A stretch of DNA of 64,000 nt, from positions 1 to 64,000 of the forward strand of contig JBDRLU010000033.1 of NCBI GenBank assembly GCA_043812795.1, written 5' to 3'. Below the pieces are notes generated by a model. It saw only the letters and a program-made list of their open reading frames with translations. It searched no databases and was not told the origin of the DNA. Below, in pieces: positions 1 through 7,475 of the stretch (within the stretch, counting starts at the first letter, position 1; each line of letters starts with the position of its first letter). The stretch comes from JBDRLU01 sp043812795 (GTDB lineage: Bacteria > Chloroflexota > Dehalococcoidia > Dehalococcoidales > UBA2162). Both the position numbers and the translations under genes were made by a program.

Positions 1-252
1 GGCAAAGATTTTACACCAGACCTTTTATTTAATACCTTTGAGAATGTAGCCTTCGCCGACTTTAATATACGCCGGGTATATGTTGAACACCTTATCAAGC
101 TCGGTGCGCCCCATGTTCACCTGGCCGGCTCCGGGCCAACCCTGTTTACCCTGCTGAAGGACAAGGCACAGGCCGAGGACTTATACATTCGCTGCCAGCA
201 GCAAGGAATGGAGACGTATCTGGTGGAGACGGTGGGGGGTGTAGAGGAATGA
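1..252 (+). CDS. ispE: 4-diphosphocytidyl-2-C-methyl-D-erythritol kinase, C-terminal part
   Basis: The window opens inside this gene; 83 residues and the stop codon are visible. The segment carries the GHMP-kinase C-terminal motif HLAGSGPTLF, followed by a short alpha/beta tail, as in IspE. IspE phosphorylates the 2-hydroxyl of CDP-methylerythritol in the cytoplasmic MEP isoprenoid pathway. The N-terminal and ATP-binding parts lie outside the window, so another GHMP kinase cannot be fully excluded, but the motif and its distance from the C-terminus fit IspE best. The stop is one base before the next ATG, so the two genes may be co-transcribed. Confidence 0.75.
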   Translation, partial: GKDFTPDLLFNTFENVAFADFNIRRVYVEHLIKLGAPHVHLAGSGPTLFTLLKDKAQAEDLYIRCQQQGMETYLVETVGGVEE

Positions 253-253
253 A

Positions 254-1048
254 ATGAGCAACCTCCAGAAGGAACGAATCATCAAAGAAAAACTTCAAAA
301 GCTAATCGAAAGAATTAGATTAATGAAAGAGGTCGATAATGATCACGTGATAAAGCTTGCAAAAGAGCGGATTAACGAACTTCAACAAAGGGGCATACAT
401 GGCATAGATAAATTTTTACAAAAACTGGTGGACAGAGCCAACAATAAAGAGGATTATTTAGACATCCTTATGGAAGGGCGATTCGCTATTATACTTGCTA
501 GGAACGGATTTTCAGATATTGAAATAGAATATTGCGAGAAAGGCCCAGACCTGAAAGCCGGGTGGAATAGGGAAACAGTATATTTTGAAGTAACAAGAAG
601 GCGACCTAGTGAAGATGAGAAACAGTCTTCAAGCAGTGGAAGAGGAGTCTATGCGGTAAAACGTGCTAAAAGTGAAGATATCATCGGTAAAATTCAGGGA
701 GAATTACACCATTTAAAGGGCACAGAAATAAATATTGTAGTTTTATGGAGCGATACGGCAGAGTGGAATGAGAACACTGTAAGAGAAGCTCAGAAATACA
801 TTGAGGAAGAAATTTGTGATGACCCAAATAGATATAAGGTCCTTGGTGGAATACTATTTACGACAGGAGGTTATAAATATTCGACCCACGAACAGTTCTT
901 TTTGTTTGAAAACAACAAGGCTTCAAAGCCACTAGAGTTCCGCCTTATTAAAAAGCTAAAGTCTCTACATGAGCAAGACTTAAAACAGTTAAAACGAGAG
1001 CAAAGAGAATTAGAAGCGGCGTTTAAACGGTTGCGGGATGCTGACTAA
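254..1048 (+). CDS. Unknown protein with PD-(D/E)XK nuclease-like motif and coiled-coil ends
   Basis: A 264-residue protein I do not recognise. Residues 1-70 and about 230-264 are rich in Lys, Glu, Arg and Leu and look like coiled coils. The middle holds EGRFAIILARNGF, then GPDLKAGW and VYFEVTRR, a spacing that resembles the E...PD...ExK core of PD-(D/E)XK nuclease-like folds, with Thr or Arg where Lys is expected. No signal peptide or membrane segment is present, so it is probably cytoplasmic. The gene is visibly more AT-rich than the genes around it, which may point to horizontal transfer. It begins one base after the ispE stop without a clear ribosome binding site, so coupled translation is likely. 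A nuclease role is inference only. Confidence 0.7.
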   Translation: MSNLQKERIIKEKLQKLIERIRLMKEVDNDHVIKLAKERINELQQRGIHGIDKFLQKLVDRANNKEDYLDILMEGRFAIILARNGFSDIEIEYCEKGPDLKAGWNRETVYFEVTRRRPSEDEKQSSSSGRGVYAVKRAKSEDIIGKIQGELHHLKGTEINIVVLWSDTAEWNENTVREAQKYIEEEICDDPNRYKVLGGILFTTGGYKYSTHEQFFLFENNKASKPLEFRLIKKLKSLHEQDLKQLKREQRELEAAFKRLRDAD

Positions 1049-1084
1049 AACACGAGGCGCGAGACACCTCGTAATGCACCTAGC

Positions 1085-1288
1085 CTAGTGCTTTTCGTTG
1101 AAGTAATACCAGAGGAAAATCGCCAGAATGGTAACGGCTATTGCCGCATAGGCGCCAACGTTAGCGATTAGGTAGCGTGTCCCCGTCGGTATGAAGTTAC
1201 TCCTAGCCTGGAACAGGGACCAGAAAGAAAAGACACCGGCCGCCAGAATAACGACTGAACCAACCCACGTTATTCGTTTTCTAGGCAT
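1085..1288 (-). CDS. Small two-helix membrane protein
   Basis: A 67-residue protein with a basic N-terminus (MPRKRITW), two hydrophobic segments (about residues 8-26 and 42-62) and a short charged tail, so it probably spans the membrane twice with both ends inside. The start is supported by a strong GGAGGAG site five bases or so upstream of the ATG and by a good promoter at 1316-1344. The protein belongs to no family I recognise. It converges on the upstream AT-rich gene and diverges from the exported protein at 1557. Confidence 0.65.
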   Translation of the reverse strand: MPRKRITWVGSVVILAAGVFSFWSLFQARSNFIPTGTRYLIANVGAYAAIAVTILAIFLWYYFNEKH

Positions 1289-1315
1289 ATCTCCTCCAAA
1301 GCCTCACGTGTGCCG

Positions 1316-1344
1316 ATTATATCTTGAAATTTACGATAAATCAA
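1316..1344 (-). promoter_or_regulatory. Sigma70-like promoter of the small membrane protein
   Basis: On the minus strand TTGATT is followed after 17 bases by TATAAT. The expected transcription start lies about 20 bases upstream of the ATG at 1288 and leaves room for its GGAGGAG site. Confidence 0.65.
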
Positions 1345-1556
1345 GCGTCAGCCGTAAAATGGGCAAGGTCTAGCTTTAAATCTTGCTTATTACTGAGCTA
1401 CCCGCGGGTTGTTTTTGATGGTCGGCATATCCTTATGAACGTTTTTGTTTCCTACAAATGTTTAGGAAATATTAAGGACTTCCCGGTAAGAATTTAGCGG
1501 TTGTTTCGCATCCCGGCCTTATTCTGGAATCAGAAAGAAAACGGAGACAGGCTGAG

Positions 1557-2126
1557 ATGGGAAACAGTAAGAAATGGACAATTGCGGGATGGTACATAGT
1601 CCTCTTAGCTCTGTTAGCAGTAGGAATAAAAGGGGTACTATTCTTCGTCGATGCCGCGGCATCCCAAGCTAAACCGGTACCGCAGACCACCGTAATTGGA
1701 CCTGTGGTTGAAGCCCGCCTCGTTGAAATGAAGACAATACAATACGTTGACCGGCCGGTGACGGTGGTCGAGCATGTCGAACGGGTGGAAAAAGTGACGG
1801 TAAGCCTGCGGAACTTTAACGACCTGGATGAACTAAGGCAATGGGTCGCCGGACTGAATGTAACGACCAATACGGTCTATCTGCAAAACCCCGAAATAAC
1901 TCTGGACTGCGATGATTTCGCCTTGACTTTGCAGGATAGGGCGCTGGACGATGGTTACAGGATGTCTTTCCAGATAATCGAGACAGACCGGTATAATACC
2001 CTATTTCAGAACACCAAAATGCCGCCCGATACTCTTCATGCCATTAACCTGGCTATCATCGGTAACGAAGCGTACTACATTGAGCCACAAACCGGAGAGA
2101 TTGTCCTGGCTGCTTACCTGGACTGA
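1557..2126 (+). CDS. Membrane-anchored protein with transglutaminase-like domain
   Basis: A 189-residue protein with an N-terminal membrane anchor or uncleaved signal at residues 8-32 (WYIVLLALLAVGIKGVLFFV), a linker rich in Val and Pro, and a C-terminal domain facing outward. The domain shows LDCDDFA, HAINLAI and YIEPQTGEI in that order, which matches the Cys-His-acidic triad layout of transglutaminase-like or papain-like folds. Such domains hydrolyse or crosslink amide bonds; its substrate here is unknown. The start follows GGAGACAGGCTGAG. It appears to be a single-gene unit: the next strong terminator is at 2311-2347. The triad is seen, the catalytic role is inferred. Confidence 0.65.
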   Translation: MGNSKKWTIAGWYIVLLALLAVGIKGVLFFVDAAASQAKPVPQTTVIGPVVEARLVEMKTIQYVDRPVTVVEHVERVEKVTVSLRNFNDLDELRQWVAGLNVTTNTVYLQNPEITLDCDDFALTLQDRALDDGYRMSFQIIETDRYNTLFQNTKMPPDTLHAINLAIIGNEAYYIEPQTGEIVLAAYLD

Positions 2127-2161
2127 AAAACTTACTAGACCACGATGGTAATGCAGAGCTT

Positions 2162-2188
2162 CACCCTTCGACAGGCTCAGGGCGAACG
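2162..2188. repeat. Dispersed intergenic repeat, copy 1
   Basis: A 27-bp sequence beginning CACCCTTCGACAGGCTCAGG. A second copy at 27910-27936 matches 26 of 27 positions. The stretch 2127-2438 contains no gene. Besides this repeat it has a companion segment at about 2249-2280 (GGCTCGTCCTGAAGG...), and hairpins at 2311-2347, about 2353-2379 and about 2400-2420 (ATTCTGGC-CTTC-GCCAGAAT). It looks like a stack of REP-type elements. Confidence 0.6.
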
Positions 2189-2310
2189 TAATAAGATACC
2201 AGGCCGCTCGTGGTGAGCCCTTCACTCTGACATATCGGACTCGTCCAGAAGGCTCGTCCTGAAGGAACGAGTCGAACCCCAGCAGATTATTTAGCAGGTG
2301 AAAGAAGTTT

Positions 2311-2347
2311 AAGGAGAAGGAGGGCATTTTGCCCTCCTTCTCCTTTT
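2311..2347 (+). terminator. Strong hairpin, likely terminator of the exported protein gene
   Basis: A perfect 15-bp stem, AAGGAGAAGGAGGGC paired with GCCCTCCTTCTCCTT, surrounds the loop ATTTT and runs into TTC. It lies about 185 bases after the stop at 2126 and upstream of the B12 operon promoter, so it would insulate the two. The U tract is short, so termination may be partial; the A-rich left flank also allows it to act on the other strand. Confidence 0.5.
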
Positions 2348-2438
2348 CAAGATCCCCCTCTCCCTTCGAAGGAGAGGGGGCCAGGGGGTGAGGTTCTGGA
2401 TTCTGGCCTTCGCCAGAATGACAGAGGGGAGCTTTAAT

Positions 2439-2467
2439 TTGACTTTTTGAGGGCTTGTTGCTATATT
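2439..2467 (+). promoter_or_regulatory. Promoter of the B12 riboswitch operon
   Basis: TTGACT, 17 bases, TATATT. The expected start at about 2474 is just upstream of the cobalamin riboswitch. Confidence 0.65.
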
Positions 2468-2473
2468 AGTCCA

Positions 2474-2600
2474 AATTGAATATGGTGTGGCTGGGTGCCT
2501 GAAGGCTCAAATGGAGAGCAAGCCGGTGTAATTCCGGCACAGTCCCGCTTGCTGTGATAGTCAGAACGCCTGCCCGGTCGGTTTAGTCTGCCTCCGCGGA
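2474..2600 (+). promoter_or_regulatory. Cobalamin riboswitch
   Basis: The conserved B12 box is seen at 2522-2556 as AGCCGGTGTAATTCCGGCAC followed by AGTCCCGCTTGCTGTGATAG. The upstream GGGTGCCTGAAGGCTC core at about 2494-2509 is also present. Both are landmarks of the AdoCbl-sensing aptamer family. It precedes a BtuF-type gene and corrinoid genes, as expected. Regulation probably occurs through the overlapping hairpins at 2610-2667. Confidence 0.88.
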
Positions 2601-2609
2601 GTAGGGGGT

Positions 2610-2667
2610 GGGATTTATTAGTTTTAATAAATCCCCCTGTTCCTGTTGAGCAGGGGGATTTTGTTTT
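2610..2667 (+). terminator. Riboswitch expression platform: antiterminator and terminator hairpins
   Basis: Two mutually exclusive stems are visible. The first pairs GGGATTTATTA (2610-2620) with TAATAAATCCC (2625-2635) around GTTT. The second pairs AAATCCCCCTG (2629-2639) with CAGGGGGATTT (2651-2661) and is followed by TGTTTT, an intrinsic terminator. The stems share 2629-2635, so only one can form. The simplest model is that bound B12 favours the second stem and stops transcription before btuF; which ligand state favours which stem is inference. Confidence 0.8.
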
Positions 2668-2686
2668 ATTATCGAAAGGAGAAACC

Positions 2687-3625
2687 ATGAAACGTTGTAT
2701 CCGGAATTGCCTGCTTGTCCTGCTCGCGTCAGTATTGTTGCTTAGCCTGGGTTGCAGTTCGCCCCTGACGGTAACCACTCCATCTCCCATTGAGATTACC
2801 GACCAGTTAGGGAGGGTGGTTAAACTGGATAAAATCCCCGAGCGAATCATTTCGCTCGCCCCGAGCAATACTGAAATTTTGTATGCTCTGGGACTGGCAG
2901 ACAAGCTGGTGGGAGTAACCGACTACTGCAATTACCCACCGGAAGTCAAAGAAAAAGAGAGCATCGGTGGTTTTTCCACACCGAACATTGAGAAAATTAT
3001 TGCCCTAGCTCCGGACTTGATAGTTGCTGCTTCGCTTCACCAGAAAACAGTCATCCCCAACCTTGAGGCTAGAGGAATGACTGTCTTCGCTCTGGCTCCC
3101 AAAACCGTTAACGAAGTATTGCAAGCTATCACTCTGACCGGAGAAATTACCGGCGCAGAAAAAGAGGCTTCACGATTGGTAACTGAAATGAGCAAGAGAA
3201 TGAAAGCGATAACTGACAAGACAAATAATCTGGCTGAAACACAAAAACCAAGGGTATTCTATGTCACGAGGGCTGAACCTCTGTACAGCGTGGGCGCCAA
3301 CAACCTGATTCATGAGCTAATCACATCAGCTGGCGGAACAAATGTTTTTCAAGACTTGAGCGGTACGGTAACCGTTAGTTTGGAAGCTGTTATCCAGGCG
3401 AACCCACAGGTGATAATTGCTGGTAGTCAAATGGGTCAAGCCATGCCGGCTTTTCAGTTCATGAAGACTGATGATAGGTTACGAGGTATAGATGCCCGTA
3501 CCAACAACCGGATTTATGAGATAGACGTCGACACCATTAGCCGTGCTGGGCCCAGATTAGTTGATGCATTGGAGGAGTTAGCCAAAATGATACAACCGGA
3601 GATATTCGGTCCGTTGGCTAATTGA
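2687..3625 (+). CDS. btuF: Corrinoid ABC transporter substrate-binding lipoprotein
   Basis: A 312-residue BtuF/FepB-type periplasmic-binding protein. It has a lipoprotein signal ending in LSLGC (Cys23), then a Ser/Pro/Thr-rich linker and the helical-backbone fold, with the typical start ITDQLGRVVKLDKIPERIISLAPSNTEILYALG beginning near residue 38. It would sit on the outer face of the membrane and hand corrinoid to the permease and ATPase encoded downstream. The start ATG follows AAAGGAGA. Siderophore or heme binding is possible for the fold, but the B12 riboswitch in front and cobQ/cobO in the same operon make a corrinoid the likely ligand. The permease is separated from it by two radical SAM-fold genes, an unusual order. 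Confidence 0.85.
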   Translation: MKRCIRNCLLVLLASVLLLSLGCSSPLTVTTPSPIEITDQLGRVVKLDKIPERIISLAPSNTEILYALGLADKLVGVTDYCNYPPEVKEKESIGGFSTPNIEKIIALAPDLIVAASLHQKTVIPNLEARGMTVFALAPKTVNEVLQAITLTGEITGAEKEASRLVTEMSKRMKAITDKTNNLAETQKPRVFYVTRAEPLYSVGANNLIHELITSAGGTNVFQDLSGTVTVSLEAVIQANPQVIIAGSQMGQAMPAFQFMKTDDRLRGIDARTNNRIYEIDVDTISRAGPRLVDALEELAKMIQPEIFGPLAN

Positions 3626-3669
3626 GTTGAAGAACCTGAGTAAAGATTAGTAGTAGAAACGGAGGGGAA

Positions 3670-4749
3670 ATGGCAGGTTTAAGATACCTGATATGGATGT
3701 GCACCAGAGCTGACGAGAGAAGATATGCCTATTCTCTGGGCAATGGTAGGCCATCAGCAGATGAACTCAATACAGATGAAGCCAAAAGTATGCTTGCTGA
3801 GGCGGCGGATTTTGGCGCGGAATATGTTTTTATTACTGGCGGAGAGCCATTCCTCAGACAGGATATCCTTGACTTGATTAAGTTTGCTTCACGTCTTGGA
3901 CTTAAACTCTATCTTAAAACTAGCGGCTGGGCAATAGCTGAGAAAAAAGAGATTGCCAGAGAGCTGGCGTTAGCTAACTGTAAAGTCCTCATAAGTATTG
4001 CCGGACTGGAGAAGGTTGATAATATGCTCCGGGGAGAGGGGGCTTATGAGCGTTCTGTCAAGGCTGCCTCGATTTGCTCAGAGCAGGGCATTCTCTATTC
4101 GCTTAGTGTCATGAATACCAAATATATCGTCCACCAAATTAAAGAGTTAGTGAATCTGGCATTAGAGCTTGGCTCCGATGGTTTCAGCCTGGCTTGTTTG
4201 GTGCCGCAGCCAATATGTGCTGAAGAACAGCGTACGCGGCTTATACCTTTGGAACCATCGGCAGCAGAGCATGAGAAGGAACTTAATGAGATTTACCTAC
4301 TCGGCAAGCAGCTAGAGGACAAAATCAGGCTGGCGCCTTATGATATATTTTATAATCGCATTATAAAAACCCGGGAGCCGGATGTAGTCCTTAACAACCG
4401 CTGCTGCCTCCGTACGGACTTAGAGGAAAACGACTGGCTCGAAGTCCAAGATGATGGCAAAGCCTACGTTTGTGGGCCATTGGGTTTGGCTTTCGGAGAC
4501 ATAAGGAAGGATAAGTTTGATACCATAATGAGAAGAATCCGCGAATCCGACGTGGTGAGGAAATTAGCTGACCCACGGAACCTCAAAGGTAAATGTGGCT
4601 TTTGCGAATTCAATGTTACCTGCGGGGGGTGCCGTGGAAGCGCCTATATCCATACCGGCGATATGTTTGCCGAAGACCCACACTGTCCGTATAAACCCAA
4701 GGGTGGGAAAGTTACCACAAACCGAGATGAAAGGGTACCCGGAAGATAA
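3670..4749 (+). CDS. Degenerate radical SAM/SPASM protein lacking the SAM cluster cysteines
   Basis: A 359-residue protein of the radical SAM/SPASM superfamily. The GGEP motif (FITGGEPFLRQDI, near residue 57) and a C-terminal SPASM-type region with C-x2-C-x5-C-x2-C (CGFCEFNVTCGGC) and a following CPY are intact. The N-terminal CX3CX2C that should bind the SAM [4Fe-4S] cluster is absent: the text reads TRADERRYAYS where relatives have TRACNLRCxYC, so Asp15, Tyr19 and Ser22 stand in for the three Cys. No other frame supplies the motif locally. It may therefore be a non-catalytic scaffold, substrate carrier or a protein using only auxiliary clusters. It lies between btuF and a canonical radical SAM gene in the B12 operon; a role in corrinoid or tetrapyrrole modification is inferred. 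Confidence 0.75.
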   Translation: MAGLRYLIWMCTRADERRYAYSLGNGRPSADELNTDEAKSMLAEAADFGAEYVFITGGEPFLRQDILDLIKFASRLGLKLYLKTSGWAIAEKKEIARELALANCKVLISIAGLEKVDNMLRGEGAYERSVKAASICSEQGILYSLSVMNTKYIVHQIKELVNLALELGSDGFSLACLVPQPICAEEQRTRLIPLEPSAAEHEKELNEIYLLGKQLEDKIRLAPYDIFYNRIIKTREPDVVLNNRCCLRTDLEENDWLEVQDDGKAYVCGPLGLAFGDIRKDKFDTIMRRIRESDVVRKLADPRNLKGKCGFCEFNVTCGGCRGSAYIHTGDMFAEDPHCPYKPKGGKVTTNRDERVPGR

Positions 4750-4813
4750 TAAGTTGTTTTGTTGTCACAGTTAGTTTGGTGTTTCCAATAGTGATTGACC
4801 GAATGAAGATTAT

Positions 4814-5554
4814 ATGAACGTTTACCATATAACTCATAGTCCGCAAGTAGGCATTGTCCACCTGCATTTCTGGGGCTGTAACCTGAGCTGTCGGGCTTGC
4901 TTGCTCAAGAAGGAGCTCCACGATGTTCATCTTGCGGAAACAAAAGCCGGCCTTTTCAATGTCTCACAGAGGGCCTCCCCTGTACCTGACCGTTACCTTG
5001 ATTTGCCAGAAATAATGGCGACGCTGGAAAAACTCACTGTGAAGCAAGTTGTTTTGATGGGGGCCGAGCCGGCGACCGACCGGCAGTTACCGCAACTGGC
5101 CGAGGCGCTTCATAAAGAGTTTGGCTGCCACAATACTCTCCTCACCAACGGGTTCATTTTTGCCGATTTAACCGATATCGATGAGGTGGTCTTCAGCCTC
5201 AAGGCCTACACCGATGCGCTCCATCGTGACTATACCGGGAAATCGAACCGGAAAGCCCTGGAAAATTTTGTGAAGTACCACCGGGCAGGTATAAAGCTGA
5301 GGACGGAGAGCATTTTTATTCCTGAGTATATCGATTGTCGGGAGATTGAAAAGATTGCCCGGTTTATCGGCAGCGTCGACCGGACTATTCCTTACCGCAT
5401 TGACGGCTATATCCCCATCGGCGATAACCCCTGGCGGCGTCCCACACCGGCGGAAATGGAAGAGGCAACCGATGTCGCTAGAAAATACCTCGACAATGTT
5501 ACCTGTTTGACCGGTAATGAGAAAGTAAAATACGAGGTTTTGAAGGTAGTTTAG
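4814..5554 (+). CDS. Radical SAM protein, activase-like
   Basis: A 246-residue protein with the canonical cluster motif GCNLSCRAC (CX3CX2C, residues about 22-29), a short VVLMGAEPATD segment in place of the usual GGEP, and a TNGF strand, all in the order of a compact radical SAM barrel. It has no SPASM domain and is similar in size to pyruvate formate-lyase activating enzyme-like proteins. It probably cleaves SAM to a 5'-deoxyadenosyl radical in the cytoplasm. Its stop TAG is followed one base later by the GTG of the permease, so the two are translationally linked. Pairing with the cysteine-less relative upstream suggests a two-part system in which this is the active member; its substrate is unknown. 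Confidence 0.8.
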   Translation: MNVYHITHSPQVGIVHLHFWGCNLSCRACLLKKELHDVHLAETKAGLFNVSQRASPVPDRYLDLPEIMATLEKLTVKQVVLMGAEPATDRQLPQLAEALHKEFGCHNTLLTNGFIFADLTDIDEVVFSLKAYTDALHRDYTGKSNRKALENFVKYHRAGIKLRTESIFIPEYIDCREIEKIARFIGSVDRTIPYRIDGYIPIGDNPWRRPTPAEMEEATDVARKYLDNVTCLTGNEKVKYEVLKVV

Positions 5555-5555
5555 C

Positions 5556-6635
5556 GTGGCTACAAAATCGGTTTTATCCAGCCCGGCATTGCCCGTCCGC
5601 CTCGCCCGGTGGCATGGCCGGATATATGCCATTGTCGGGCTTCTGGCCGCGCTCATCGTCGTTGCGGCCCTGGCTACTGCTGTGGGTAGCGTTAAGATTC
5701 CCTTCGAAACTACTATCGAGGTCCTGTTTTCGAAGTTACCCTGGCTGCACATCACTCCCACTTGGGCACGTGGTACCGAAACGATAATCTTGGACATACG
5801 CCTGCCCCGGATTATCCTGGCCAGTCTGGTCGGGGCGGCTCTGGCGACCGCCGGGGCGACTTACCAGGGACTTTTCCGCAACCCGCTGGCTGACCCGTAC
5901 CTTATTGGTGTCGCTCAAGGGGCATCTCTGGGCGCGGTGATTGGCTTCGTACTCCCGGCTACGTCACAGGTGCTGGGAATTGGGACAGTGCCGTTGTTTG
6001 CTTTTACCGGAGCTCTGGTGGCCACGGCCATTGTTTATGGCCTGTCCCGTGTCGGTAAAACAGTACCGGTGACAACTCTCATCCTGGCCGGAGTGGCGCT
6101 GGGAGCGCTGCTGGGTGCAATTGTCTCTTACCTTATCATTTCGAGTGGGGAAAAAATGCACGGTATTATCTTCTGGCTGATGGGCAGCTTCTCCCTGAGC
6201 CAGTGGACGGATGTCAAGCTTGTTCTGCCGTATGTGGTGATAGGTATCGGGGTCATTTTACTCTACGCCCGCCCGCTTAATGTCATGCAGCTCGATGAAG
6301 AACAGGCCCAGCAATTAGGTATCAATGTAGAGCGGCTGAAACTCGTGCTTCTTATTGCCGCCACCATGATTACGGCAGCCGCAGTTTCTTTCGTCGGTAC
6401 TATCGGCTTTGTCGGCATTATCATCCCCCATGCCGTGCGTTTGATTTGGGGCGCCGACCACCGTTTTCTGTTGCCACTTTCTGTCCTCTCCGGCGCTATT
6501 TTTTTAATCCTGGCCGATTTAATTGCCCGAACCGTTCAAGCACCGGCGGAAATCCCGATAGGTGTTATCACGGCTCTTTGTGGCGCACCTTTCTTTCTCT
6601 ACTTGCTGCGGCGTCGTAAAAGAGTGATATTTTGA
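5556..6635 (+). CDS. btuC: Corrinoid ABC transporter permease, FecCD family
   Basis: A 359-residue FecCD/BtuC-type permease with about ten membrane helices. Family hallmarks are RLPRIILASLVGAALATAGATYQGLFRNPLADPYLIG, which starts near residue 88, and the GTIGFVGIIIPHAVRL segment near residue 285, which contacts the ATPase. Translation begins at a GTG one base after the upstream stop. It would form a dimeric channel with the ATPase at 6643 and the lipoprotein at 2687. The first 30 residues are a hydrophilic extension rich in Arg and Pro. Confidence 0.88.
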   Translation: MATKSVLSSPALPVRLARWHGRIYAIVGLLAALIVVAALATAVGSVKIPFETTIEVLFSKLPWLHITPTWARGTETIILDIRLPRIILASLVGAALATAGATYQGLFRNPLADPYLIGVAQGASLGAVIGFVLPATSQVLGIGTVPLFAFTGALVATAIVYGLSRVGKTVPVTTLILAGVALGALLGAIVSYLIISSGEKMHGIIFWLMGSFSLSQWTDVKLVLPYVVIGIGVILLYARPLNVMQLDEEQAQQLGINVERLKLVLLIAATMITAAAVSFVGTIGFVGIIIPHAVRLIWGADHRFLLPLSVLSGAIFLILADLIARTVQAPAEIPIGVITALCGAPFFLYLLRRRKRVIF

Positions 6636-6642
6636 GGTTGCG

Positions 6643-7470
6643 ATGATTAAGATAGAAATGCAGAACGTATGCCTGGGCTATTCCCACAAGGAAGTGCTGA
6701 CCGATGTGACTTTTCGGGTACTGCCTGGAGAGCTGGTGGGGCTCATCGGGCCCAACGGCTGTGGTAAGTCTACCATCATCCGGGCTTTGACCCGCATTAT
6801 ATCTTTGCACCAGGGTAAGATACTGCTGGGCGGTAAAGATATAACCAGTATCCCGAGAGATGAACTGGCACGCACGCTCGGTGTCGTGCCCCAGATGCCG
6901 TTGCTTCCCAGCGCTTTTACTGCCTTCGAGGTGGTGCTCATGGGACGGAATCCTCATCTCGGCCTTTTCCAATACGAAGGCCCTAAAGAGATGGATATTG
7001 CCTGGCAGGCCATGGAGCGGACCAGAACCAGTGCTCTGGCCAGGCGGAGAGTGGGTGAGCTTTCCGGTGGTGAGATACAATGCCTGCTCATTGCCCGTGT
7101 CCTGGTGCAGGAGACGAAAGCGATTCTGCTTGATGAGCCGACGGCCAATCTCGATATCGGCCGTCAGATTGAAATTCTCGACCTGATAAAGAGTCTCTGC
7201 CGAGCGAATAATCTGGCTGTTCTGGCAGCGCTGCATGACCTGAATCTGGCGGCCCAGTATTGCGACCGTTTGATACTGATAAACAATGGGCGAGTGCATG
7301 CTCAGGGCACACCGAACGAAGTCATCACTTCGGAGAACATTAAAGATGTCTATGGCGCTGACCACTGCGTTTATCGCCATCCGGCTAACGGGCTACCTGC
7401 CGTCCTGATTAACGCTAACAATGGTCGGGTAACTGACTTTGCGAAAGACATAGAAAAGGATGTGGTCTAG
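6643..7470 (+). CDS. btuD: Corrinoid ABC transporter ATPase
   Basis: A 275-residue ABC ATPase. It has Walker A GPNGCGKST, the Q loop (VVPQMP), signature ELSGGEIQ, Walker B AILLDEPT and the H loop ALHDLN, all intact and in the right order. The C-terminus runs about 30 residues past the usual domain end. It lies seven bases after the permease stop. It powers corrinoid uptake by the BtuF-BtuC complex on the inner face of the membrane. Confidence 0.88.
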   Translation: MIKIEMQNVCLGYSHKEVLTDVTFRVLPGELVGLIGPNGCGKSTIIRALTRIISLHQGKILLGGKDITSIPRDELARTLGVVPQMPLLPSAFTAFEVVLMGRNPHLGLFQYEGPKEMDIAWQAMERTRTSALARRRVGELSGGEIQCLLIARVLVQETKAILLDEPTANLDIGRQIEILDLIKSLCRANNLAVLAALHDLNLAAQYCDRLILINNGRVHAQGTPNEVITSENIKDVYGADHCVYRHPANGLPAVLINANNGRVTDFAKDIEKDVV

Positions 7471-7475
7471 TTATC

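Noticed and set aside
2461..2904. 147-codon open frame on the minus strand
   Set aside because: It runs through the B12 riboswitch, its terminator and the btuF start in antisense and has no ribosome site or recognisable motif.
3690..3740. Frameshift as the reason for the missing radical SAM cysteines
   Set aside because: The other two plus frames across this stretch give either no Cys motif or a stop, and the protein aligns on both sides in the same frame.
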